Shown here in pieces: positions 8,891-18,606 of a stretch of DNA of 64,000 nucleotides. The DNA is from Puccinia triticina (Eukaryota; Basidiomycota; Pucciniomycetes; Pucciniales; Pucciniaceae). The position numbers and the translations under genes are program-made. The stretch is taken from NCBI RefSeq assembly GCF_026914185.1, contig NC_070565.1, positions 2,108,001 through 2,172,000 on the forward strand, written 5' to 3'. The notes below the pieces were generated by a model that was given only the letters and a program-made list of their open reading frames with translations, searched no databases and was not told where the DNA came from. Within the stretch, counting starts at the first letter, position 1, and the number at the start of each line of letters is the position of its first letter.

Positions 8891-9334
8891 ACAGCCCTGG
8901 AGACGAAACTAAGGATAGCTACACCGCAAGGATCACACCAATTTGGGGGTGGTTTCTCCACCCATTTCCACTAAAAATTCTTGTTACATTTTTCCTTTAT
9001 TTCTTCATCTAGATATACCTTTTCATCGTCACATTATTTCCTGGAAAATTACTATAAAATCAAATAAGAAAAACAGCATAAAAATCACTAAAGGAATATA
9101 AATCAACCAAATCTTATTTCTGCCTCACTTGTTCATAGCTTTTCTATTCTTCAAACTCATCTCAAATTTTTTACGCTAGAAGGAAAATCAAACATACAAA
9201 AAAAATCTGCACAAAAACCAATCAAACTTGCCACGTCACAGCCTTCTTTTGCCTTGCCCTATTTTCTTTTTCTATTCTTCGTCACACCTCACTCAAGGTT
9301 GGATGATGGGGACATCATCTAATTTGGGGGTGGA
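8891..9334 (+). other. 3' untranslated part of the Ty3 element with two polypurine tracts
   Basis: AATTTGGGGGTGG occurs twice, at 8940-8952 and 9321-9333. The second copy plus A ends exactly at the 3' LTR and is the functional polypurine tract. The stretch between is A/T-rich without a convincing ORF. Confidence 0.7.
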
Positions 9335-10116
9335 TGTGGTGAGCCTAATCAAAACCTTATTACATCACTCAGACACTCACCAGGAAGGAATCACCGCCAA
9401 ACGCCCTCTAGAAATCACTCTGGTACATGTAATCCACGCCCACAGACACTTCATAATAGCCTAGAACCATCTCTACAAGGCGCCTCAACTTCTCAGTATT
9501 CACTTTCATGGATGGCCCTCCACAATGGGTAATAAAATATGTACAAAATCAGGTCAAAGTGGGAGAAAGTCCACCATCAAACAGAGCCAGACTATTAGGA
9601 AGGACCCTGAGTGTTCACTAGAATTAACTCCTCTATATTCCAGCAAGGCGTAACTCTTTCTCAGATGCATGGCGGCTGATGCGCCATGGTTATTGTTTTC
9701 CTCTTATGTCATCCCAAGCCATGTAGTAGATGCCTTGTTGGTTTGTTGCCTTGTCACCTTGTTGGAGGCTTTTTGTACCCTGTTCCCATCTTTCTCTTCG
9801 TCTCAGAACCACCTGTTGTCCCCTCACTATAAATGTAGAGCCTTTTGGCCCATTCTGTTTGTCCCCCATCAGATTGTCACTTTGCATCCCTGGTCACAGA
9901 ATAAGAATTACATAGCCTATTTTACCACATATTTTACAGTATATTTTCCCCCTTGATTTCGTCTAGAAAGCACTATTCTCAATACTTCATCAGCCACACT
10001 TTTCTTTAAGAGTCCATACTCTTATTCTTGTCCCATATTACTCTCCCAACCTGAGAGGCAGCTTTTCACGCACTCATCCCTCTCTAAGCTCTATTCCCCC
10101 AAAGAGTAGTTCCACA
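9335..10116 (+). repeat. 3' LTR of the Ty3/gypsy element
   Basis: This LTR is 782 bp, the same length as the 5' LTR with two substitutions, ends CCACA, and is followed by the GCGT target duplication at 10117-10120. Confidence 0.95.
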
Positions 10117-10133
10117 GCGTGCAGCTCATAACA

Positions 10134-10409
10134 GCCTCTGACAAGCAGCCAATCAGTTTAAGCGCTTACCACCTACTTTTTACGCCAAATTTATTCCCTG
10201 TAATTAATAATTATATATTATTAATTACATAATAATCCTCCTCTTTTTAAAAGAGTGTTTAAAAAAAACCCTTGTAGTGGCTAAATTACCACGTAACAAG
10301 TTTAGTAATTTACATTAATAGTGTTTACATCAGCACAGTTATAGTGCTAGGGCCCAAAACCCTTAATTTTGACGGGTTTTTGCCCTAAGCTTCATAAACA
10401 GAGCTGTCA
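10134..10409 (-). mobile_element. Fragment of a TGACAGC-type LTR (same family as 50552-51573)
   Basis: Read on the minus strand it begins TGACAGCTCTGTTTATGAAG at 10409 and follows the start of the complete LTR at 50552 for about 280 bp, including the shared ACGTGGTAATTTAGCCACT block. It is cut at 10133 by the outer gypsy-type LTR. Confidence 0.75.
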
Positions 10410-11540
10410 GGTCAACAAGCAGAGCACGGTGTTCATGTTGTTGTTGACTTGCCGACATTGACAACGGGCCCGGATCTCAGTGCACAGCAAGTTGGGATGG
10501 TCGGCAAGTCCATATACATTATTCAGTGCCTGCTCAGCCATTAGGAGCCTGGATAATATCAAAGAGCTTGCGGAATACAGGGTTATCAAGGGGCAAGCGG
10601 ATGTTGTGGTCAATCAAGGAGCCTATTTTAACACTGGGTGCTTCATTCTTCTCTTCAGATCCTGTATCAAGCCCTCCTTTGAGACTCGCCTTTCACTTTC
10701 TTGGCACTCCCTCCCAGCCAACTGAGCGCAATACAAGAATCCCTAGCACAAACACACAAACAAACCGCACCCAATCAACACTACATGCGACACAAGCATG
10801 CCCAATAAAAAACGCACCTTCCCCATAGCTCCGAGGCCAACCGCAACAAGCTTATTGAGATGGTCAGCAACGACAGAGGGCCTGGGAGCGGCGAGCATGC
10901 CGAGCACGATCGCCGCGCCATGGCGCTGACGTTGGGCGATCTCTTGGACCTAAGTTCGGCTAGCGTTGCATGGTGCATTAATCTGTAAGAGAGTCAACTA
11001 AGTAAGTAAGGAAGGTGGGAAAAGGAGAAGGGAGCACGGACTTGATCATGTTGCGTGCAATGCGCGCAATTTTCTGGGTTGCGTACGCCGCCACGCTTTT
11101 GCCCTGCTGTCGGACAAGGGGCGCGAAGTAGAGTTCTTGATAGCAATTGATGAGGGCGGCGCGGACGCCCTTGGTTTCCTTGATGGGCGGCGAGTAAGAC
11201 TCGCCCTCATTGTTGTCCTTGTTGGGAGGCTCGTCAACGGCGGCATTCTTGATGGCCCAGACAATATGGACTATCCTCTTCATGCCGGGCTTGGCCCCTT
11301 GAAGCTTGTAAGTCCAGGTGGTCTTGAAGAAGTGGAAGGCCTCAAGCACCTCGGATCTTTGTGGATAGGCTGGTCATTATCGGCCGCAGTTTTGACGATG
11401 AAGGCGGAGAAAATTCAAAGTACCAACCAAGCCAAGGAGTGTGATGGACTGCTTGGTTGTTCCTAGATTTTGTCTTGGTAGGAGGCTTCGTCACACAAGT
11501 CCCTTGTTGCCCTGGGTCATCCAGAGTAATCAAGCCGGAC
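10410..11540 (-). pseudogene. Condensin complex subunit 1 (Cnd1/Ycs4/NCAPD2 type) gene fragment
   Basis: Condensin subunit 1 is the HEAT-repeat subunit of the chromosome-condensing complex. Several conserved blocks appear on the minus strand in the right order: EVLEAFHFFKT and KGVRAALINCYQELYFAPL (11349-11100), RNMIK ending an exon followed by an intron-like GT..CTTACAG, ATLAEL, GAAIVLGMLAA and LNKLVAVGLGAMGK (10960-10820), a second GT..CTCAG gap, then NPVFRKLFDII and AEQALNNVYGLADHP (10640-10520). The blocks lie in different frames, with stops between them; the N-terminal half and the C-terminus are absent. It is a truncated, decayed copy rather than the working gene. Introns are kept, so it was copied as DNA. 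It abuts a foldback element at its 5' side. Confidence 0.8.
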
Positions 11541-12305
11541 TGGAAGTTTGAGCCGCGGTGGTTGTCATCAAATTAGCCCTAATCTCCCGATGAGCTGCGT
11601 TCTTGTTGGTTCCACCGGCAATGCAGGGGCAGCCGTGGGTTCTTTGTTGTTGAGAAAAACGGGGAATCCACGGCTGCCCCTGCAGGTTGTGTGCTCGTGG
11701 GCTTCACCGCGATCCCACAGGCGGCCGTGGAATCCTCGTCATTCTTGACATGGAAATCCCAGGCGGGTGGAGACAACGGGAAAGTCAGTTGTGTCCACAC
11801 ATTTTCCACGGGAGGGTGGTACTGACGGGGAGAGCAGTGAAATCCACGTGGGTTTCACAGAGCCGGTGATCCCGTTGTCTCCACAAACCCGCGGGCCAGG
11901 AAGCACCCCCGCCGTGTACATATATGTACACTACTGCGGCTACGCCTGCTGAGATTCACCCCATACACGGCGGGGGTGCTTCCTGGCCCGCGCGTTTGTG
12001 GAGACAACGGGATCACCAGCTCTGTGAAATCCACGCGGATTTCACTTCTCCCCCCGTTGTCTTCACCCTCCCGTGGAAAATGCGTGGACACAACGGGAAA
12101 GCCCATCGTCTCCACCCGCCTGGGATTTCCACGTCAAGAATGACAAGGATTTCACGGCCGCCTGTAGGATTGCGGTGGATCCCACAAGAACATTGACGGG
12201 AATTCCTTGTTGCTTCCTTTAACAAGGAATCCACGGCATGACAATGCAAATGGTGAGCATTAGGGCTATTTTGGTGACAGCCGCTGCGGTTCAAAACTCC
12301 GGCCC
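11536..12305. mobile_element. Foldback element: ~370-bp imperfect inverted repeat around a ~30-bp loop
   Basis: The left arm (11536-11915) and the right arm (12305-11948, reversed) match over most of their length, for example GCGGGCCAGGAAGCACCCCC next to the loop and TAGCCCTAAT near the outer ends. The left arm holds a smaller inverted repeat of GCAGGGGCAGCCGTGG at about 11619-11681. No coding frame is convincing. It has the shape of a foldback/TIR element or a large hairpin locus. Confidence 0.8.
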
Positions 12306-12546
12306 GCCTTTTTGATGCTGATGACGCAGGGCAACAGGGGACTTGGTCCCTGAGATCCCACTGCTCCAACCATCCCATCTGCAGCCAACAGCAACTCCAC
12401 CTCCCATATTTGATAGCTGATGATGATGGCAACAGCTGCTCATCACCACCCTCAAACAACACCACCAGTGCTTCTCTCCCGCCTGTCCAGGCCTTGCTAG
12501 CAGTCCCCTCCGCACCCTGACCAGCACATCGTCTTTGCGGAACACA
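12306..12546. other. Sequence between the foldback element and the RidA fragment; nothing recognised
   Basis: GC-rich sequence. Frames through it on the minus strand are shadows without domain signal. Confidence 0.4.
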
Positions 12547-12802
12547 ATGTCTGCCCCAATTACGCTGACTACCATCAACGGCACGCCCGGCGCCTCTGAG
12601 GCTATCGGCCCGTATTGTGAGGCTCTTTCTGGGTGACGGCTGCTTGCCCATTTGCATTATCTGATAAAGCGCTCCTCCTTGTCTGATCCTCATAGCCCAG
12701 GCCGTCGTCACCTCGAACGGCCTCATTTACTCTAGCGGCTCGATCCCGTTGGACCCGAGCACAATGAAAGTCATCCATCCCTCCAATGTGGAGCTCAAGA
12801 CT
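12547..12802 (+). pseudogene. RidA/YjgF/UK114-family gene fragment (two exons)
   Basis: RidA-family proteins are ~130-residue trimeric enzymes that hydrolyse reactive enamine/imine intermediates (yeast Hmf1/Mmf1). Exon 1 (12547-12616) encodes 23 residues ending AIGPY; a clean intron T|GTGAGG...CATAG (12617-12695) joins to exon 2 with SQAVVTSNGLIYSSGSIPLD and TMKVI, giving the family hallmark IGPYSQAV. After the codons for VELKT the family sequence stops: the QTEQVFxNL helix and the C-terminal half are missing, and a TAA follows shortly. A further GTCAGT...CACAG gap leads to an unrelated short frame ending EDKDKSVVADTF at 13017. So it is a 5' gene piece, possibly fused to another fragment. Confidence 0.75.
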
Positions 12803-13017
12803 GTCAGTGTCCATCCCGCTCCCCCTCCCCTCTAACCGCCACCCAGGACCTGACTGCAAAAAAACTGCCCCTCTCCGGATTCTCTCCCACAGGTCGCGTG
12901 TTTGCCTTTGTTGCGGTATCCCTCCCCTCAGAGGAAGAGGTGGAGGCAACATTGCTGAGCAGAGCCCAGGAGGCCCCCGAGGACAAAGACAAAAGTGTTG
13001 TCGCAGACACCTTCTGA

Positions 13018-13600
13018 ATCTGCTGTTTTTTTGATTAGTTTTCTTTTTATATTTATGTTTATGATTTTGCTTTGATGGCCACTTGTATGCAATGCAGCAT
13101 GTGGTACCCTGGTGGTACCACATTCTGCAATATTTTACCCGCGGATTTGATCCGCTCCGCCCCCCCCCCCCCCTGGGTTACCTCCCCGGAGCACAGGACC
13201 ACCAACGGTGGTCCCCACGGGAAGCTGAGGCGCATGGTGCACAAGTCATCAGCTCAGGATGGCATCCCGTGGGCTCGACCCGCCCGTGGGTATCACGGTG
13301 AATCCACGGGGAGTCCACGGCTGAAGGACCCGTGATCCACCCGTGGGCCCGACCTTCACGTCGGGATCACAGGGAATCCATGGGGATTCCACGCGGAGCC
13401 AAAAGCTGCCGTGGAATCCACGGGTGATCCTCCCGGTGGTGACCCCGTGATTCCCTGGACCTCCAGCCGCTGGTCCGACCTCGCGCGCGGCTACCACGTG
13501 GAGTCCTCATGGATTCCGTGTGATTTCCCCCGCGTGGATGGACTGTACACCAAGCAGCGACACATTTCTTATCCCCTCATCCGCTTGCATACAAGAAAAC
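13018..13600. repeat. GC-rich non-coding stretch with GGAATCCACGG-type repeats and a poly-C run
   Basis: A 15-nt C run lies near 13160-13175. From 13270 to 13540 variants of GGAATCCACGG, CCACGGGTGATC and their complements recur many times on both strands, the same vocabulary as in the foldback arms at 11540-12300, suggesting a decayed relative of that element. No gene is supported. Confidence 0.5.
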
Positions 13601-13605
13601 ACCGA

Positions 13606-16113
13606 ATGCTCTTCTTTGACGGTGTTCAATACTTTTTCAAAAAATCCAAAAATCCAAAATGGTCAAATATCCTAGGAAGACTGGCACTGCAGGGTCTCCG
13701 CACCCTGATACTTCCATCAGCTCAGCAGACCCAGCCAAATGTCAAGCTTCCGCCGCTTCCGATCAAGAGGAGCGCCACTGCAGCTCAACGGACCCAGTCT
13801 AACGTCAAGCTTCTGCCGCTCCTGATTGCGAGGAGCACCACTCGGGATTCCCAAGAACCTGCGACTTGGGTCTTCCGACGTGGAATAGCCGCATTCCAAG
13901 CCAAGAACTATCAACGTGCGGTTCGATATTTTGATCAAGCATTTGAGGCATCCTCAAATGAATCCATCACGCTTAAAATCAATATCCTTGATAGTCGCGC
14001 AGCAGCAAAGGAAAAACTTGATGATATCAAGGGTAGTTTATCAGATGCAAAACTGACAATTGTGTGCACCTCTTCTTGATTCTAATTTTAGACAACGCAT
14101 GTATCCAACTCGAAATGTGTATCCTTTGATACTGGTCGCGCTGAGTTCACGTTTAGGGATACATGCGCGCTGCACGTCTTTTCAAAGAGAACAATAATTT
14201 TCCGGGCTCAATAAAGATGTACATATGCGCTGGCAATCAAGAAGCTTAATACGGGCTCACAACGGAACTCTTCATTAATTGAGGTAAGTGGACCACGTTG
14301 CAACTGACGGATTGAAGTTGTTGGCTGACCTATGATGCCTCAATTCTTCAATTGGCTTGTGGACATACAACAGACTCTACAAGCAGAGTTCCAAGAAGCT
14401 CTAGAAAAGACGCACCTGGCTGCACCAAAAATTGGGTGCAATTGATCATTGGCGAGTCTACATGTGTTGCCTTGGCCTTTGATTGATTTCTAACGCACCA
14501 TTATGTTGCTTTCTTCTCTGCATGGCTTCCAGAAGCCTAAATTCAATTTTGCAGCAAAGATACCTTTCGAAATCCTTATCAACATTCTCTTCAAATTGGA
14601 CACTTCATCACGTTTTCGATGTATGGCCGTATGCTCCTCATGGTATCAGACAATATTGAACACACCTAAGCTTTGGAAAACTCTGTCTCTAAATTCAAAT
14701 AATCATAAGAAGATGCGGACCAAGGCTAAATATTGGCTCAAGCGGCTAGGACCGGATCAGCAGTTGGACGCTCTCCGCATCAGCGTCTCCTCCTCTTGGC
14801 CTCAATCCACCATTTGCCATCTTCTCACCTTCCTGGCTCCAAATGCATGTCTTCGCTCTTTTACGTTTCACGCTGGAAACTTATATGGAATCAAACAGAA
14901 AACGTTCAGCGATCTCGTCGCTTTCGCCTATTCAAATCGAGCCACGTTGCTCAAGTTGGAACTTCAAGTACCAAATTCCATCACGTGTCCGCTGACACTA
15001 CCTGCCTTCTTGTCCGACTTCCCATCCTTGAAAGAATTAAAGCTACAAGGTCAAGGCGGTGAATCTTTACTTTTCATACAATCCAAAAACTTTCATCAGA
15101 ATTATGTTCTCTCTTCGAAGTCTACACTCTCCGAATTAGTCTCTCCAGACAGCAACCACCCAAGCGCATCTTGTCATGCGCAACCGCATCCAATCCCCCT
15201 CAAGACGGGCCATCGGCCTGAAAGCGTCTTGGATCAACAACTTGAAACGCTGTTCGCACACAGTGTTGCGTTCGTGCCGAGCGAGGCAGGACCAATCAAC
15301 CTATCCTCGCTGCGATCATTATCCCTCATATCTGCGGATATTAGTGCGATGTCACCTGACAACGGCACCCAGAGTAGTGCGTTTAACCGTTATATGCCTG
15401 GAATAGATTTCGTCCATCTACCCAAGCTGGAAAACCTAGAACTATGCGGACGTGCCGTCCGTCAGGAGCAATGGGGGCCTGTTGGGCTGTCTCTCGAACG
15501 ACTACCAAAATTACGAAGATTGCGCCTGGAAAGAGTCCCGCATTTTATTCCCCACTTTCTCGAGTTGGCCAATGTGCCCCTGGATTGGTCCCCCGAAGAC
15601 GATGATGATCAGCCTTTTAGAGTTGCAATGGAAGCCATATTTCCCGAACTGGAATTTATATCCTTATTTTCTCTTAATAGCTACATGTCTTACGAGTTTT
15701 TGGCCATCTTTGGGTTTCAATTCTCCAAGCTTGACTCGCTCTCGGTGGCCGGGTTACGACTCGATTCTGAAACCGAACCGCTGTTGATCAGGGCATTGCA
15801 AAATTTACCGCCGCTCATGCACCTTGACCTGAGCAATACGGACGCGAGCCCAGGAGTGATCGACGCAATCAAACCTGGTCGACTTCGAAATCTCCGGCTC
15901 ACCAATTGCAGCCGTGTTACCTTTCGCCCACTTATACCTCTCGCCAAGCCTAAAAAGCTCCAACTCTTGGACATCATGGGTTGTCCCTTCATCTCCGAAC
16001 GCGACATGATTGAATGGCTCAGCAGACGGGTCAAAGTCTTAAATTGGGAGTGGCCCCAATATCAGGAATCAGTAATCAACGGGAGAGCAGAGGCAAGGCT
16101 CTATCTCGATTGA
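13606..16113 (+). CDS. TPR / F-box / leucine-rich-repeat protein, Dia2/Pof3 type (gene model uncertain at 5' end)
   Basis: Dia2 (budding yeast) and Pof3 (fission yeast) are SCF ubiquitin-ligase substrate adaptors with N-terminal TPRs, an F-box and LRRs, acting in genome stability. Here a TPR block (FRRGIAAFQAKNYQRAVRYF) lies at 13871-13932, and another piece reading GYMRAARLFKENN at 14157-14195. Likely introns include GTAAGT...CAACAG near 14284-14372 and one ending TTCCAG at 14532. The long last exon, 14533-16113, holds the F-box (IPFEILINILFKLD...CSSWYQTIL, ~14563-14665) and LRRs such as LKELKLQGQ and LMHLDLSN. The order TPR, F-box, LRR supports the assignment. Odd points: a 63-bp tandem duplication near 13720-13845 with a stop in one frame, and a frame conflict around 14215. 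A complete gene with unusual introns or a decayed N-terminus are both possible. An ATG at 14503 could start a shorter F-box/LRR protein. Confidence 0.6.
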
Positions 16114-17682
16114 TCAGCAGGCTTACATACATGGTATCAGCCATAGCATAAACTAACTGAGATCCCCAAAGTACAATCTGTGTGCCATGCCCAATTGGTA
16201 TGCTGTTGTTTGCTGTAAAAACAAATTGACTCCACTCAGCACAGTTGATATGTGGGATACTGTGACAGAACCCATAATGTGCCACCTCAATCTTAGTCCC
16301 ACCTGACAATTTCTGCACAGTCTGACTGCAATTTGCAATGTGCACAGTGATTTTGCAGTGTAAGCAGCAGCTTTGCAATGTGCACAGTGACTGTGTGTCA
16401 AAGCTACAACGGAATAAAATCTGAGTAATATTTGAGTACATAGCAGTATAAATTTCATCACTGTTGCTGCATGAGTAAGTATTTTTTTGCAGTGAATCTG
16501 AAATTTGTACTTGTCTTTCATTCCATCCATTCTATTGTTTCCTTTTGTGAATCTTTGGTTGATTCCACTTGAGCCAGTGTGCCACAGTTATGGTTTTGAA
16601 GCTGTGTAGACCACCTGTAAAGTTTTGGTTTTCTGCCCAAAACAGCTCCAATCTTGTCAATTCATTCCACATCCAGACCAAGCAATGATGTGATGATTTT
16701 TTGCTCAGTACAAAAGGAATTAAACCCTGAAAGGCTGAACTTGGTTTTCACTGTTCAGGATCCCAATTTTGAGTGCACAGCTCAAAAATTGGTCCAAGCT
16801 GCTTTCTTGGAATCAGGTTATGTTCCGCAAAACCAGGCAAAACCAAACCCCTCTCTTTGTGAAGGGGGGATGCTGAGGTACTGGTTAACCGTTGAATTAG
16901 CTGCCTTGTGTACGCGTGCCTCAAGAAAGGAGTTGACTAATGAGAGTCAAGACAGGAGTTGGAATTTATTATTTATCATGTCCCATCCAAACTGGCTTGT
17001 CCAATCCATTTTCTTCTAAATCATTCGGTGCATCGCGCTCTACAGACGTAATTCTGGTCGGCGTGCTTTATTAACCAAGAATCTAGGCCAACTTTTTTGG
17101 GTCATGGGACCACACCACGTCTCAATATGTATGTACTAGTAGATGCAGCTGGTGTGGCATATCGATGAAGAGGTCAAATCAAGATATTACAGGGTACATA
17201 AATATGTTCTTCCGAGAATGATCCGTATTCCTCAGTATCGTGACATATGACAGATAGGACATATTGGTCAATTTCGACGTCATAAAGACATCAAAAGAGA
17301 GGTATGCGTGGTGAGCTTTGTTTTCAGATTGGTGGATGGATTCAGCCTCAGGGTTTGGTCAGGAGATCTTGTGCAATCTGGCGGGGACAATTTGGCTGTC
17401 ATTTAGGTATGTAACCTCTTGATTAGCAGCGCTCATGAATTGTGGTTCTCGCTTTGGATCATTTCCCACGTTTTCCCGCTGAACATGTGAGTAGATCAGG
17501 AGAAGAAACTCTCCAAGTGAGGCCCCACTTCGTCGCTCCCCGAAACTCGCTAACGAAAAAAATGATAATCTGATTTCTATGAAGAAGATCGAGAGAATGC
17601 GCGGAGAGATAAGAATGGATGGAGAGAAAGCGGGAGTTTATTTCGCATTCATGCCACATCCATCCAGGAGTATGTGCTATTT
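16114..17682. other. Intergenic, no supported gene
   Basis: This 1.5-kb stretch lies between the F-box gene and the 3' end of ATP17. A short direct repeat (TTTGCAATGTGCACAGTGA) occurs near 16333 and 16373. Several 60-125-codon frames have no domain, codon or intron signal. Confidence 0.5.
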
Positions 17683-18371
17683 TTAATGGTGGTTGTTCTT
17701 GTGGAACTTGAGATGCATGTTATCTACAATCGGAGGTTCATGGGTTGATTTATGATGCAAAGAGAGATAATCATGACCAGTCGTCCGTAGAGATTTTTCA
17801 GGCCAAAAGGGTAGAAGGCAGAGAGATGAAAAATGATTTGTTAGTAATTCGAGCAGTTTATTTCTCTATATGTATGTGGCAAGTGAATCAGAACTTACAT
17901 TCAATTGTGTATCTATTATGAAAAAACGGAATCGAGGAAGATCGAAAACATGAGAATCAGTCAGGTTTTCCGGGGGACCAAAAGCGTCATTTTTGTGTGT
18001 GTGTAATGAAGGATAGTGCTTACCCGATGAGGAACAACCCGAGCATGGCATGGAAAAGCGGGGTGCCACTGGCGTTCTCGCCGTCGATGTATCTAGCCTT
18101 GTAACGAGCGAAGGGGTTTAAGCCTGCCGAAGCTTTGGGGGCCGGGCCTTTGGGAAGCTGTCAATAGGGGATATAGATACCGAAAGAGAGAGGAGAGGAA
18201 GCCTGAATCAGCGATCACATTTAGCGTTCTGGTCTCGATCGATATCATTGTGGCTGTTACCTTGGAGTAAAACTCGACTACCCGTTGCATTCTTGCAGCT
18301 GTACCAGAGCTGCTCAGTGCTTGGGCCGAGGCGATCTTGGGCGGGATGAGGTTCTTGAGTGCTGAGGCCAT
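17683..18371 (-). CDS. ATP17: Mitochondrial F1Fo-ATP synthase subunit f (4 exons, 99 aa)
   Basis: Subunit f is a small Fo membrane-sector subunit of the inner mitochondrial membrane. Exons on the minus strand: 18371-18261, 18157-18024, 17912-17899 (only 14 nt) and 17723-17683, all with GT..AG introns; the sum is exactly 100 codons including TAA. The product starts MASALKNLIPPKIAS, has the family block VVEFYSKLPKGPAP, then NPFARYKARYIDGENASG, a single transmembrane helix (FHAMLGLFLIGYTI) and the conserved basic tail MHLKFHKNNHH. Length and order fit fungal Atp17 (~95-101 aa). The ATG at 18371 is chosen because upstream codons in the same frame do not resemble the family. It is divergent from CWC2, with 235 bp between the start codons. 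Confidence 0.92.
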
Positions 18372-18606
18372 CGCTGGTTTCCTTGTTTTGACTCGTTCTG
18401 TCTGTGAGGTGGTTGTTGGTGGTGTGGTCACTGGTGTCGGCTGGTGGAAACTACCGGGGAGCGCCGCGAGTGGGCTGTCCCGGACTGGAGCTTGTCCCCC
18501 GGGGAGAGTTCAGGGGGGTCGGGGGAATCGGCATAGGGTGGACTGGAAAAAAGTTTCGGTCAACTCCCATCCTCTCTCATCCCCTCCAAGTTCCACCACC
18601 AACGCA
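18372..18606. promoter_or_regulatory. Shared divergent promoter region of ATP17 and CWC2
   Basis: Only 235 bp separate the two ATGs, so both core promoters lie here. The plus strand side is C/T-rich just before the CWC2 start (ATCCTCTCTCATCCCCTCC). No clear TATA box is visible on either strand. Confidence 0.6.

Larger units (their letters stand above)
475..10116 (+). mobile_element. Complete Ty3/gypsy LTR retrotransposon, 9.64 kb, with an extra 3' gene block
   Basis: Two 782-bp LTRs (475-1256 and 9335-10116) flank a gag-protease frame, a pol frame in gene order protease-RT-RNase H-integrase (Ty3 order), and a 2.2-kb block with two further ORFs. The LTRs begin TGTGG and end CCACA. The 4-bp GCGT before and after the element is the target duplication (5 bp is more usual for Ty3). 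A purine-rich tract ends directly at the 3' LTR. The LTRs differ at only two positions (T/C near 592/9452 and T/G near 957/9817), so the insertion is recent and the element may be active. It sits inside the LTR of another gypsy-type element. Confidence 0.95.

Noticed and set aside
12013..12726. 237-codon minus-strand gene
   Set aside because: It runs across the foldback arm and antisense to the clearly recognisable RidA exons. It is open by composition (GC-rich) only.
13411..13605. N-terminal extension of the F-box gene frame upstream to 13411
   Set aside because: This part is GC-rich repeat sequence with no protein character, and the frame is open by chance.
16654..17019. 121-codon ORF between the F-box gene and ATP17
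   Set aside because: No ATG in a good context, no domain and no splice partner. Probably chance.
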